Translations under genes and position numbers: made by a program
The notes under the pieces: generated by a model
What the model was told of the DNA's origin: nothing
Database searches by the model: none
What the model saw: the letters and a program-made list of their open reading frames with translations, nothing else
Shown here: piece after piece, positions 45,384 through 55,243 of the stretch
How the letters are laid out: each line of letters starts with the position of its first letter
Position numbering within the stretch: position 1 is the stretch's first letter
DNA from: Runella sp. MFBS21
GTDB taxonomy: Bacteria > Bacteroidota > Bacteroidia > Cytophagales > Spirosomataceae
Reading direction: 5' to 3'
Assembly (NCBI RefSeq): GCF_029433105.1
Contig: NZ_JARNTW010000011.1
Span: 146,087 to 210,086, forward strand
Length of the DNA: 64,000 nucleotides

Positions 45384-46154
45384 TCAGCGCCCCATCCAGC
45401 CGCCGTCTACGGTTATGATGCTGCCGTGTATGTAATTGGCGGCTTCGGAAGCTAGAAATACCGTAATTCCTTTAAAATCTTCGGGATTACCCCAGCGCCC
45501 AGCAGGAATACGAGCCAAAATAGAGCTACTTCGTTCGGAGTCTTGGCGTAGCGCTTCTGTATTGTCTGTACTGATATAGCCCGGTGCAATAGCGTTGACA
45601 TTCACACCCTTGCTAGCCCATTCATTGGCTAAGGCTTTTACCAAACTCCCAATTGCGCCTTTGCTAGCGGCATAGCCCGGTACCGTGATTCCTCCCTGAA
45701 ACGTAAGTAAGGAGGCAGTAAAGATGATTTTTCCCGCTCTGCGGGCTACCATTTCTTTCCCAAATTCCCGGCTTAGTACAAACTGCGCATTGAGATTGGT
45801 TTCGATGACTTTATCCCAATAGTCATCAGAGTGATTTTCGGCGGGAGTACGCAAAATTGTCCCGGCGTTGTTGATAAGAATATCAATGCAAGGGAAACCA
45901 GATTTGACTTCGGCGATGAAGCGATACAAGTCGGTGCGGTTGGCAAAATCGCATTGATACGCTTTGAAGTTTCTTCCTAAGGCACGCACTTCTTTTTCTA
46001 CGTCGCTATCGGTTAATTCCAACGACGCCGACACGCCAATGATGTCTGCACCTGCTTCTGCCAAAGCAATCGCCATCGCTTTGCCAATACCTCGTTTACA
46101 TCCGGTCACAAGCGCCGTTTTGCCAGATAAATCAAAAAGTTGGTTTACAATCAT
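45384..46154 (-). CDS. kduD: 2-dehydro-3-deoxy-D-gluconate 5-dehydrogenase (KduD-type SDR)
   Basis: A 256-residue SDR closely following the KduD pattern. Cofactor motif TGCKRGIG (17-24), CDFANRTDLYRFIAEV, DILINNAGTILRTPAENHSD (NNAG 95-98), catalytic Ser148, Tyr161 and Lys165 in PGYAASKGAIGSLVKALANE, then GVNVNAIAPGYISTDNTEAL, ARIPAGRWGNPEDFKGITVF and SIITVDGGWMGR. KduD reduces 2,5-diketo-3-deoxygluconate (DKI) to KDG, the cytosolic step after unsaturated uronates. Divergent from the SusC pair 4 operon. kduI, its usual partner, is not in the window. Confidence 0.88.
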   Translation of the reverse strand: MIVNQLFDLSGKTALVTGCKRGIGKAMAIALAEAGADIIGVSASLELTDSDVEKEVRALGRNFKAYQCDFANRTDLYRFIAEVKSGFPCIDILINNAGTILRTPAENHSDDYWDKVIETNLNAQFVLSREFGKEMVARRAGKIIFTASLLTFQGGITVPGYAASKGAIGSLVKALANEWASKGVNVNAIAPGYISTDNTEALRQDSERSSSILARIPAGRWGNPEDFKGITVFLASEAANYIHGSIITVDGGWMGR

Positions 46155-46354
46155 AGTTGATTATTGTTAGAGTAAAAATTAATTTTTTTTAGAGTAATTA
46201 TCGTTTGCTGTTTTTCTTTTGAGGAATAGACGAAAAATCATGTTTTGTAACTTTTTGGAGTTAAAAAGGTGATTTTTAATTAATAGTTAATATCTATATT
46301 GTACAATTTCAAGTACGTATTCTTAATAAATTACAATTAAAAAATATATTTTGA

Positions 46355-46385
46355 CAAAAATATTGACATCTAATCAATAATCAAA
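46355..46385 (-). promoter_or_regulatory. Candidate Bacteroidota promoter for kduD
   Basis: Read on the minus strand: TTTG (46385-46382), exactly 19 bases, then TATTTTTG (46362-46355). This matches TTTG-N19-TAnnTTTG. It lies about 200 bases upstream of the kduD ATG, in the divergent kduD/SusC region where an IclR operator would also be expected. Confidence 0.5.
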
Positions 46386-46441
46386 TAATATTGCATTATG
46401 ATAGTAAAATATATCAATGATAAAGTATAATTTCTAAACCA

Positions 46442-49400
46442 ATGAAAATAACCTTTATGATTAAGAAAACTCAATGGCTCTGTGCAATCCTTATGCTGTG
46501 GGTTGGTACGGCAGTTGGGCAGAGTATTAAGGGTAAAATTGTCGATGAAAATGGGCAAGAATTACCGGGTGTAAACGTGGTCGAAAAGGGTACTACCAAT
46601 GGCAGTTCTACCGATGCAAATGGCTTGTTTTCGGTCAAAACTACGGGTACCAATCCCGTATTGGTGATTTCGTTTGTGGGATATACCTCTCAAGAAATCC
46701 CAGTAAATGGTCAGACGTCGCTTTCAATTACGATGAAAACCGACAATCGTTTACTCAACGAAGTGGTAGTGGTTGGGTATGGTACGCAGAAGAAAAAAGA
46801 CTTGACAGGAGCGATTGCATCGGCCAATTTGGAAGCTTTTAGAGAAGCCCCCAATGTGAGTATTTTGCAATCTCTAAAAGGAGCTTTGCCAGGATTGACC
46901 ATTAGTCAGACCAATCGTCCCGGACAAGAGGCATCGATTAATATTAGGGGTACCTCTACACTCAATGGTAGTACGGCTCCTTTGATTATTGTGGATGGAA
47001 TCATTTTTAGTGGTCGTCTTTCGGATATTAATCCGGCGGATGTGGCAAGTGTGGATGTACTCAAAGATCCAAGCAGTAAAGCCGTATATGGCTCCCAAGC
47101 AGCAAATGGTGTGGTGTTGGTGACCACCAAAACGGGTCGTACTGCCCAAAAAACAACCATTTCATATTCAGGAAGTTATGCGGTTTCTTCGCCCACTGTA
47201 AAAGCAAGGTTGCTAAACAGAGAAGAGTTTTTACAGAAAGCTCGAGACATTGAATACCGAAATGCTTACACAGCTGCTTCGGGTTATACTGACCCCAATC
47301 CAGCTTGGACTTTTGCTAATTCTGATTTTTTACCGCCCAATATGGCCGGCTCTACCACTGATAACAACTTTGATTGGTTTGGTGCTCTCACACAGCCATC
47401 TTTACTCAACAATCATTCGATTGGTGTATCGGGAGGTTCTAATACGACGACTTATTTTTTGTCGGCGGGATATACAGGAGAGAAAGGTTACATCAAAAAT
47501 GATGATTACAAACGCTATACCATACGTCTCAATTTGGATACAGAGGTTACAAAATGGCTGACGCTGGGCGTCAATACTTCGGGTTCGTTTACTGATTTTT
47601 CGGGAGATTCGCCTAGCATGAACAATATCATCACGACAAGCCCACTAATAAAACCCACCAACGACAACGGCGAGTATGTTATCAATCCAATGGGAGACGT
47701 GAATGTCAATCCTTTTTTGGCTACATTATCAGATAATTATGAAGTTCAAAATCGTTTGGTTGGCAATTTTTACAGTATCTTCCGCATTCCTAGCTTGCCA
47801 GGTTTTAGTTACCGCATCAACTTTGGTCATAACCTTAAGTATTTTAAAACGTACTCTTCTAACCCTTACAATGCTGGTCGGACGGGCGAAGCCTTCAAAA
47901 ATGATGCAACTCAATATGAGCAAACGCTCGACAATATCTTCAATTATACCAAGACTTTTGGCAAACATAATATCAACGCCACGGCGGTTTATGGATATAA
48001 CACCGCAAAATACAACCGCACTAGCGCCACAGGTACGGGCTTTTCGGATTTGAATCTTTCTTATAACAACTTGGCTTTGGCCGAAATCCAGAAGATTGAT
48101 TCGGAAGCTTGGGATGAGGCCTTGCTCTATCAAATGGGAAGCGTAGCTTACAACTACGGTAGCAAATATTTATTGAAAGCTACTGTACGCCGCGATGGTT
48201 TTAGTGGATTTGCCGAAAACAACAAGACGGGTATTTTTCCTTCTTTGGGTTTTGGGTGGGTGATTTCGGAAGAAAGTTTCTTTAAAGTGCCTTTTGTTGA
48301 CTTCCTAAAAATAAGAGGGAGTTATGGCGAAAATGGTAATAAGGTGGCACGGTATAGTTCTTTGGCGCGGGTAGTAGCAGAAGATGCTTCAAAGTACGTT
48401 TTTGGGGATGGTAGTGGCACTTTTATTGGGCGCTCAGTGAGTACATTGGCCAACAAAGATTTGCGGTGGGAGCGTACCAGAGGGATTAATATCGGAGCCG
48501 ATTTTACGGTTTTCAATAGCCGAATTGACGGTAATGTCGAATATTACAACTCCACTACCAACGATTTATTGTGGTCAAAAGTGCTACCTCAAACCTCAGG
48601 ATTTGCGAGTGTATTGACCAACATTGGTGAATTGAATAATAGTGGATTTGAGTTTATGCTGCATGGTGTGCCTGTGAAAACCAAAGACTTAACTTGGGAT
48701 GTAACGGTCAATTTCACACGCAATAAAAACAAAGTTGTGAGATTGTTGGGGGAGGACCTTAACAACGACGGTAAAGAAGATGACCTAGTGGCGAGTGGAC
48801 TGTTTATTGGGCGGCCCATTGGCACAATTTACAATTACCAAACACAGGGTGTTTATGGCTTAAATGATGAAAAAATAGCTGGATTTGAAGCGGGAAGTTA
48901 TAAAATAAAAGATCAAAACAATGACGGTAAAATTACCGCTGCCGACGACCGCGCGATTTTGGGACAAACCGAACCTGCTTATTTGTTTGGAATCCAAAAT
49001 ACATTTTCCTACAAGCAGTTTACGCTCAGAGTGTTCATCAATTCGATTCAGGGTGGAAAAAATGGGTATTTGGCCGCTAATCATCTCACGGGTTATAACA
49101 ATACCAAAGGAAATGCGACCAATTCCAATATGTTCAATTTTGCCGATTATTGGTCGCCCCGCAATCCTGACGCCAAATATGCCAATCCGTGGGTAGGTAC
49201 TCCCGTAACGGCAGCAAGGGCTTACTTCCAACGAAATTTTGTCAGACTACAGGATGTCTCACTGTCATATACCGTAGGGAGTAATTGGTTAAAAAAACTA
49301 AATGCCCAAAGTGTAAAGCTTTTTGTGAGTGCCAAAAATCCGCTCACAATTACGAAATGGGAAGGTTGGGATCCCGAAACTGGCCAAGGCGTATCTTCTC

Positions 49401-49456
49401 AGCAGCCTTTCCCGGTGATGCAATCTTACAGTATTGGACTTGATTTTTCTTTTTAA
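46442..49456 (+). CDS. SusC/RagA TonB-linked outer-membrane transporter (pair 4)
   Basis: A 1004-residue protein. Signal peptide about 1-27 (KKTQWLCAILMLWVGTAVGQ); an ATG five codons in is an equally good start. Carboxypeptidase-like domain IKGKIVDENGQELPGVNVVE; TonB box/plug VVVVGYGTQKKKDLTGAIAS, ASINIRGTSTLNGSTAPLII, ASVDVLKDPSSKAVYGSQAA; barrel ending in MQSYSIGLDFSF. It lacks an STN domain. First gene of the twelve-gene uronan operon; SusD follows 13 bp downstream. Imports oligosaccharides for the enzymes encoded next to it. Confidence 0.95.
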   Translation: MKITFMIKKTQWLCAILMLWVGTAVGQSIKGKIVDENGQELPGVNVVEKGTTNGSSTDANGLFSVKTTGTNPVLVISFVGYTSQEIPVNGQTSLSITMKTDNRLLNEVVVVGYGTQKKKDLTGAIASANLEAFREAPNVSILQSLKGALPGLTISQTNRPGQEASINIRGTSTLNGSTAPLIIVDGIIFSGRLSDINPADVASVDVLKDPSSKAVYGSQAANGVVLVTTKTGRTAQKTTISYSGSYAVSSPTVKARLLNREEFLQKARDIEYRNAYTAASGYTDPNPAWTFANSDFLPPNMAGSTTDNNFDWFGALTQPSLLNNHSIGVSGGSNTTTYFLSAGYTGEKGYIKNDDYKRYTIRLNLDTEVTKWLTLGVNTSGSFTDFSGDSPSMNNIITTSPLIKPTNDNGEYVINPMGDVNVNPFLATLSDNYEVQNRLVGNFYSIFRIPSLPGFSYRINFGHNLKYFKTYSSNPYNAGRTGEAFKNDATQYEQTLDNIFNYTKTFGKHNINATAVYGYNTAKYNRTSATGTGFSDLNLSYNNLALAEIQKIDSEAWDEALLYQMGSVAYNYGSKYLLKATVRRDGFSGFAENNKTGIFPSLGFGWVISEESFFKVPFVDFLKIRGSYGENGNKVARYSSLARVVAEDASKYVFGDGSGTFIGRSVSTLANKDLRWERTRGINIGADFTVFNSRIDGNVEYYNSTTNDLLWSKVLPQTSGFASVLTNIGELNNSGFEFMLHGVPVKTKDLTWDVTVNFTRNKNKVVRLLGEDLNNDGKEDDLVASGLFIGRPIGTIYNYQTQGVYGLNDEKIAGFEAGSYKIKDQNNDGKITAADDRAILGQTEPAYLFGIQNTFSYKQFTLRVFINSIQGGKNGYLAANHLTGYNNTKGNATNSNMFNFADYWSPRNPDAKYANPWVGTPVTAARAYFQRNFVRLQDVSLSYTVGSNWLKKLNAQSVKLFVSAKNPLTITKWEGWDPETGQGVSSQQPFPVMQSYSIGLDFSF

Positions 49457-49469
49457 ATAATCCTTACCT

Positions 49470-51182
49470 ATGAATCCCATGACATCCAAAATCATAAAAA
49501 CGTGTCTTTTGGCTGGTGCCATGATAGTAAATTTTGGCTGCAACGAAGACACCTTTCTAAAAGAAATCCCCAAGGATTTTTATAGTCCCGAAAACTCATT
49601 TATTACTGAGTCTAATTTCAGTGCGGCGCTTACAGACTTGTATGCCAAAGTACGAGCAATTCATAGTGTCAATGGAGGCGCTGACTTTTATTCGGAAGTA
49701 TTAGGAACCGATATTGCTTTCAATGCCCGTTTAGAAGCGGCGACTCGCATCGGTAATTATGCCGCGGCGATTACTCCACAAGGCACTATTCCGAGGTACC
49801 ATTGGACGAGCTGGTATAAAATCATTTCCAATGCCAATACGATTATTTCGAGATTGCCCCAATCGAGTATAAGTGAGGCTCGTCAAAAGGTAGTTGCCGC
49901 AGAAGCAAAGTTGTTTCGAGCTTGGGCCTATAAACAGCTCGTTTATCTATATGGGGCTGTCCCTTTGATTACGGAAGAAGCATCATCACCTAAAAGTGAT
50001 TTTACCAGAGCGCCTAGAGAGGAGATTTTTAAGCAAATTATTCAAGATGCTACCGATGCTGCGGCCAATCTACCCGCTCTCACTGCCGCCGAAGATGGTA
50101 AACTCAACAAAGCTGTGGCCAATCACTTACTTGCCGAAACCTACATCACGCTCAAAGACTACGACAAGGCCATCGCAGCGGCTACCGAAGTGATTCAAAA
50201 TTCGGGTTTAAAGCTCATGACCGAACGATTTGGAAGCTTAAGAACCCAGTCCGGGGATGTTTTCTATGATTTGTTTCGAGTAGGAAACCAAAACCGAAAA
50301 GCAGGTAATACAGAGTCGATTTGGGTAATACAGTACGAATTGGATGTGATAGGAGGTGGCCTTGCTTCGACGGGAGGGGCTTTAAATAACCTCGAACGTG
50401 TGGTATCACCAGCGGTATTTTCGATTGTTGACCCCGATGGAAGGCCCGCTTTGCTCGATAATCTATCGGCATCGACCCTCAATAGCGGAGGCAGAGGAGT
50501 GGCTTTTGTTCAACCTACCGATTATTGGACGTACGAAATTTGGGGTTTGGATCCTAAAAAAGACAACCGAAAAGTAACATCGACCGATATCCGAACCTCT
50601 TCTTATAATATTGTACGGGACTTTATTTACACTAATCCAGCATCTACCAAATACTTTGGGAAAAGCTTGATTGACTTTCCCGCCAACAACTGGCTCGCAC
50701 AAGGCTGGCGATGGTATCCTTATCCTTCGAAAGTGACTACTCCCGGTCAACACCCTGCCGGACTGATGCAAGATGCCGCCAAACTTACGCTCAAAACCAC
50801 GGCGGGCGCAACCTACCGTGATATGTACATGATTCGCTTGCCTGAGACTTATTTTTTGCGGGCCGAAGCCTATCTTTTAAAGGGAGATACCCAAAAAGCA
50901 GCCGATGATTTGAACGTAGTTAGAAATAGAGCCAAAGCGACTCCCGTCACACCCGCCGAAGTAACCCTCGACTATATTTTGGATGAAAGAGCTCGTGAGT
51001 TGGTATTTGAAGAAGATCGTCGGGTTACGCTTTCTCGAATGGGTAAATTGGTGGAGAGGGTTCGGAAATACAACCCGCTCAACAAAAGCAATATCCAAGA
51101 TTTTCATGCTTTATTTCCGATTCCTTTTTCCGAAATTGAAGCTAACAAAGACGGTAAATTAGAGCAAAATCCAGGGTATTAA
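49470..51182 (+). CDS. SusD/RagB family outer-membrane lipoprotein (pair 4)
   Basis: A 570-residue SusD. Leader ends at IVNFGC, giving the probable lipidated Cys, followed by DTFLKEIPKDFYSPENSFIT. TPR-like core AAEAKLFRAWAYKQLVYLYG, then AVPLITEEASSPKSDFTRAP. C-terminal RagB domain IRLPETYFLRAEAYLLKGDT and ERARELVFEEDRRVTLSRMG. Surface-exposed glycan-binding partner of SusC pair 4. Confidence 0.95.
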   Translation: MNPMTSKIIKTCLLAGAMIVNFGCNEDTFLKEIPKDFYSPENSFITESNFSAALTDLYAKVRAIHSVNGGADFYSEVLGTDIAFNARLEAATRIGNYAAAITPQGTIPRYHWTSWYKIISNANTIISRLPQSSISEARQKVVAAEAKLFRAWAYKQLVYLYGAVPLITEEASSPKSDFTRAPREEIFKQIIQDATDAAANLPALTAAEDGKLNKAVANHLLAETYITLKDYDKAIAAATEVIQNSGLKLMTERFGSLRTQSGDVFYDLFRVGNQNRKAGNTESIWVIQYELDVIGGGLASTGGALNNLERVVSPAVFSIVDPDGRPALLDNLSASTLNSGGRGVAFVQPTDYWTYEIWGLDPKKDNRKVTSTDIRTSSYNIVRDFIYTNPASTKYFGKSLIDFPANNWLAQGWRWYPYPSKVTTPGQHPAGLMQDAAKLTLKTTAGATYRDMYMIRLPETYFLRAEAYLLKGDTQKAADDLNVVRNRAKATPVTPAEVTLDYILDERARELVFEEDRRVTLSRMGKLVERVRKYNPLNKSNIQDFHALFPIPFSEIEANKDGKLEQNPGY

Positions 51183-51207
51183 AAATCCATATTTAAAGTT
51201 TTCTCTC

Positions 51208-53253
51208 ATGAAATCGGGTCTGTTTCTTTTACTATTTGCACTCTTCTTTTTGCCTTGCCGAAGTCAAAAAGAAGAAGGTTTTGAGTTGGTCGGTCTACAT
51301 ACACAAGCGGTAATTGTATTGCCTAAAACCGAATCGGAAGCAGTTCGGAAGGCGGTGGAAGATTTGGTAAGTGATATTCAAAAAATCACGGGTAAAACCA
51401 TTGAAATCACAAGCCAGAAACCCAAGAAAGGCAATGCTATTTTGATTCAAACAACGCCCAAAAACAGTGAAGTTTACCGCCTCAAAAACCAGAACGGAAA
51501 CCTTCTCATAACGGGCGAAAGTGATTTAGGAACGGTGTTTGGCATTTATCATTTTACCGAACACTATTTGGGCGTAGACCCCATGTATTTTTGGAATGAC
51601 AATGAACCGGTCAAAAAAACAACTTTGGCTTGGAAAAAAGTTGACTATCAGTCGATAAAACCTACTTTCAAATACCGTGGATGGTTTATCAACGACGAAG
51701 ATTTGCTTACAGAATGGTACGAATCAGGCGGAAAAAGAAACATAGATTATCCTTATTATCAGGAAGTAGTTTCCCCCGAAATCATGAAGAAAGTCTGCGA
51801 AACGGCGTTGCGAAAAAGGTTCAATTTGATTATTCCGGCAAGCTTTATTGACATTCGTAATCCCGCTGAAGCTGCTTTGGTAAAAGAAGCTACCAAAAGA
51901 GGACTGTATGTATCGATGCACCACGTGGAGCCAATGGGAGTGAGTGCTTTTACGTACTTTAATTATTGGAAAGAAAAAGAAGGAAGCAAGCCTTTGTTTT
52001 CTTACTATTCAAACCCCGAAAAAGTAAAAGAAGTGTGGCGATTGTACGCCCAAGAATGGGCAAAAATCCCTAATGTCATTTGGCAAATAGGTTTGAGAGG
52101 CATCGCTGACCGACCCATGTGGATGGCCGACCCCAATACCCCCCAAACCGACGCCGAGCGCGGTAGGCTGATTTCAGATGCGATGGCTTTTCAGCGGCAA
52201 TTGATTAAAGAAGTCGATAAAAGACCTAACCCGCTTGTTACCACTACCTTATGGGCAGAAGGCTCTACTTTGAACCAAGCGGGGCATCTCAAAATTCCGG
52301 AAAACGTAACTGTTGTTTTTGCCGATAACTCACCCGGCTGGCGTTGGCAACAAGATTTTTTCGAAACCAAGCGAGTTCCTACGCACAAATATGGGGTATA
52401 CTATCATCATCAATTGTGGAGTTCGGGACCGCATTTGGTGCCTATTGTGTCGCCTGCTCAAACCGAACGAGTATTGCAGCAGGCAGTTGAAAAAGGTGAT
52501 ACCGAATACTGTATTTTAAATGTTTCCAATATTCGTGAGTTTGGTTTAGGGATTGATGCTTCTGCCCAAATGCTTTGGAATTTCAACGATTTTGATTTAC
52601 AAGGATTTACTAATCAATGGTTTGGAAAATACTATAACAAACAGATAGACGCCATCCAAAAAATCTACCAAGCTTATTTTGACAGCTTCCGACTCAATCC
52701 ACGATCCAATACTCCGATTCTGATGGACGGCCAAACCAATCTGTTGGCTACCAGAATTCTGAATGATTTAAAACTACAACTGACAGATTCGACCAAGTAC
52801 CAAGCCCTTTTGAAACAAAGAAAACAGGAATCTGAAGAAAGTAAATGGGCTAAGTCGTTGGGCGATATGTCTTCGGGCAATCTGAGCCGAGAAGATTTGC
52901 TTAAAGAAGTGCTGTTACAAAAAAATGCCCTACTCAACGCCGAAAAACTGGCCAATAAAGTGGAGCAGACTCCCTTTTTTAAAACCGACTTCTTGGCTCA
53001 TCTAAAAATAATGTTGGCACTGACTACTTGGCTTGAACATACGATGAAAGCCAAACTTGCCCTAGACCATCACCAACTAACCCAAGCCAAACAACTTTTG
53101 CAAGAGGCATTACTTCCGTTTGAGACTATTCGAGAAGCACAAGCTTTGAAAACGCAGGGTGAAAAATGGGCTTCATGGTATCGAGGAGAAAAGAAAATGA
53201 ATCTAAAAGCAAAAGAAAAACTCACGCAAGAGGTTGTTGAACTTTTAAAATAA
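51208..53253 (+). CDS. GH115-like glycoside hydrolase (alpha-glucuronidase family)
   Basis: A 681-residue exported protein (signal about 1-19). An N-terminal GH20b/GH67N-like alpha/beta domain (VRKAVEDLVSDIQKITGKTI) precedes a GH115-type barrel: FKYRGWFINDEDLLTEW, MHHVEPMGVSAFTYFNYWKE, NVIWQIGLRGIADRPMWM, VVFADNSPGWRWQQDFF, KYGVYYHHQLWSSGPHLVPI and NIREFGLGIDASAQMLWNFN. Family members remove (4-O-methyl)-glucuronic acid side groups from xylan or arabinogalactan. At 681 residues it is shorter than many GH115 enzymes, which carry an extra C-terminal domain. Sits between SusD and the GH105 gene. Confidence 0.8.
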   Translation: MKSGLFLLLFALFFLPCRSQKEEGFELVGLHTQAVIVLPKTESEAVRKAVEDLVSDIQKITGKTIEITSQKPKKGNAILIQTTPKNSEVYRLKNQNGNLLITGESDLGTVFGIYHFTEHYLGVDPMYFWNDNEPVKKTTLAWKKVDYQSIKPTFKYRGWFINDEDLLTEWYESGGKRNIDYPYYQEVVSPEIMKKVCETALRKRFNLIIPASFIDIRNPAEAALVKEATKRGLYVSMHHVEPMGVSAFTYFNYWKEKEGSKPLFSYYSNPEKVKEVWRLYAQEWAKIPNVIWQIGLRGIADRPMWMADPNTPQTDAERGRLISDAMAFQRQLIKEVDKRPNPLVTTTLWAEGSTLNQAGHLKIPENVTVVFADNSPGWRWQQDFFETKRVPTHKYGVYYHHQLWSSGPHLVPIVSPAQTERVLQQAVEKGDTEYCILNVSNIREFGLGIDASAQMLWNFNDFDLQGFTNQWFGKYYNKQIDAIQKIYQAYFDSFRLNPRSNTPILMDGQTNLLATRILNDLKLQLTDSTKYQALLKQRKQESEESKWAKSLGDMSSGNLSREDLLKEVLLQKNALLNAEKLANKVEQTPFFKTDFLAHLKIMLALTTWLEHTMKAKLALDHHQLTQAKQLLQEALLPFETIREAQALKTQGEKWASWYRGEKKMNLKAKEKLTQEVVELLK

Positions 53254-53258
53254 ACACC

Positions 53259-55205
53259 ATGAAACGATTCAATTACAAGTATATCCTTTTATTGGTTAGC
53301 GCGTTTTTACAAATCGAGTTGCGAGCTTTTGCACAGACTCAAAGTAAGGGTACCGAAGCGATTGCAACGTTAGTACTCAAAAAAGCACTAGCAGACACGG
53401 ATTTGGGACTTTATCCCGGTAGTTTGTTGATGCATGGCATGAGCGAATTGGCGGTGCTGCAAAAAGACCCCCAAACACTCCGTCAGGCTTTAGCTTTGTT
53501 TGCCGACTTCAAAACGGGCAAAATAGACGGTCGTGGCAGTTTTATCAGCTACAAAGCAGGTGGCAGCGGAGCAGCTTATTTATATTATTTAAAAAAATCA
53601 GACGCGGTTAAAGAACAAGTGGATCTTCGAGCCAATGAAATGTTTAAACTCCAAAAACGTTCTTCAGAGGGCATTGTGACGGCCAATTGGGCCAAAGACA
53701 GCCTCGACCAGATTTTTATAGACATCGCCTTTGCCGTTACTCCTTATATGCTGTATGCAGGTATGGCCATGCAAAAGCCTGAATATGTTGACATTGCGGT
53801 GAAAGAAACATTGCTTTTGTTTGATATTTTACGAGATACCAACGGGCTGCTTCGTCAAGCGCGTGGTTTTACGGGTTTGGGAATTTTATCAGAAGACAAT
53901 TGGTCGAGAGGAAATGGCTGGGGCGCGTTTGCACTGGCTTCGTTGATGAGAGACTTGCCCGATACGCATCCCAAAAAGCAAGAAGTAAATCGGGTCGCCA
54001 AAAATTTCTTTGAAGCGGTCTTAAAATACCAAAATCAAGAAGGACTATGGAATCAGGAAATGACCGAACCTTTGTCGTATATCGAAACTTCTGGGAGTGG
54101 GTTGCTTCTGTACGGTATTGGTATCGCGATTGAAAAAAACATCCTTGACAAAACCTATTTGCCTCAGTTTGTGAAAGGACTGAGTGGTTATACTTCTTAT
54201 ATCGCACCCGACGGCTCGGTGAGCAATACCTGTCGTGGTTGTCTAAATCCAGGCAAAGGCACCAAAAAAGATTATATCAAAAGAGAGTGGATTCTCAATG
54301 ACCACCATGCTTTCGGGCCGGTAGTATTGGCTTTTACGCAGGCCCTCAAAATGGGTATCAAAGAAGTGACCCCTGCAAAATGCTTTGGATGCTATGTGAC
54401 CGAATTCGGCAAACCTCGTAAACCCCAAACTTATGTAAGATACATGCCCGAAGCCAACGGCAATATCGTTTGGGAAAACGACCGCGTAGGTTTCAGAGTG
54501 TATGGCCCGCCCGTCAAAGATAGAGTGAGCAGTGGCATTGATATTTGGACCAAATCGGTGCCTTATCCCGTGATTGACATGTGGTATAGTCTCAACAAAA
54601 TGGGTAAACCCTACCACATTGACCGAGGTGAGGGCTGTGATTTTTTCCATGTTGGATACAGTCGTGGTAATGGCGGGACGGCCATTTGGCACAATGGTAA
54701 GCCTTACATATCAGCCCCTTATGCCACACATCGTATTTTGAAAAATACGGAAGAAGAAATTGCTTTTGAGCTGAATTTTGAACCTTGGGAGGTAGATGGC
54801 CGTCAAGTTTCCGAAACGAAAGTCATCAGCATGAAAATGGGCGATAACTTTTTTAAAGTGGTCAGTACTTTTCAAAGCAGCGACAAAAAACCAGTGCCTG
54901 TAGTGGTGGGTATCGCTTATGCAAAAACCCCTGAAATCATTGAAAATAAAAAAACGGGAACGCTTACTGTATGGGAATCCTATTTGCCCGAAAATGGCGA
55001 ATTGGGTACGACGGTCGTGGTAAACCCTAAGCAAATCAAAAACTTTACTTCTTTTGATAAAGAACGATTTGCATTGGTCAATGTCAAATCAGGAGAAGCT
55101 ATCACTTACTACATAGGTGCAGGATGGAGCAAAGCTCCGCAGTTTAAAAGCCGACAAGATTGGCTAGATTATGTAAATATGGAAGTCCCTAAAATGAAAT
55201 TTTAA
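53259..55205 (+). CDS. GH105-type unsaturated uronyl hydrolase fused to DUF4861
   Basis: A 648-residue exported protein (signal about 1-26). Residues about 35-370 form a GH88/GH105 alpha6/alpha6 barrel: QIFIDIAFAVTPYMLYAG with Asp155 as the likely catalytic acid, then EDNWSRGNGWGAFALASLMR and YIETSGSGLLLYGIGIAIEK. These hydrate and release 4,5-unsaturated uronic acids made by lyases. Residues about 380-645 match the DUF4861 pattern (WENDRVGFRVYGPPVKDRVS, GEGCDFFHVGYSRGNGGTAI), a domain of unknown activity found in glycan loci. Starts 5 bp after the GH115-like gene. Confidence 0.82.
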   Translation: MKRFNYKYILLLVSAFLQIELRAFAQTQSKGTEAIATLVLKKALADTDLGLYPGSLLMHGMSELAVLQKDPQTLRQALALFADFKTGKIDGRGSFISYKAGGSGAAYLYYLKKSDAVKEQVDLRANEMFKLQKRSSEGIVTANWAKDSLDQIFIDIAFAVTPYMLYAGMAMQKPEYVDIAVKETLLLFDILRDTNGLLRQARGFTGLGILSEDNWSRGNGWGAFALASLMRDLPDTHPKKQEVNRVAKNFFEAVLKYQNQEGLWNQEMTEPLSYIETSGSGLLLYGIGIAIEKNILDKTYLPQFVKGLSGYTSYIAPDGSVSNTCRGCLNPGKGTKKDYIKREWILNDHHAFGPVVLAFTQALKMGIKEVTPAKCFGCYVTEFGKPRKPQTYVRYMPEANGNIVWENDRVGFRVYGPPVKDRVSSGIDIWTKSVPYPVIDMWYSLNKMGKPYHIDRGEGCDFFHVGYSRGNGGTAIWHNGKPYISAPYATHRILKNTEEEIAFELNFEPWEVDGRQVSETKVISMKMGDNFFKVVSTFQSSDKKPVPVVVGIAYAKTPEIIENKKTGTLTVWESYLPENGELGTTVVVNPKQIKNFTSFDKERFALVNVKSGEAITYYIGAGWSKAPQFKSRQDWLDYVNMEVPKMKF

Positions 55206-55243
55206 TTGACTCAACTACTTACCAAAATCTTTACTAAATACTC

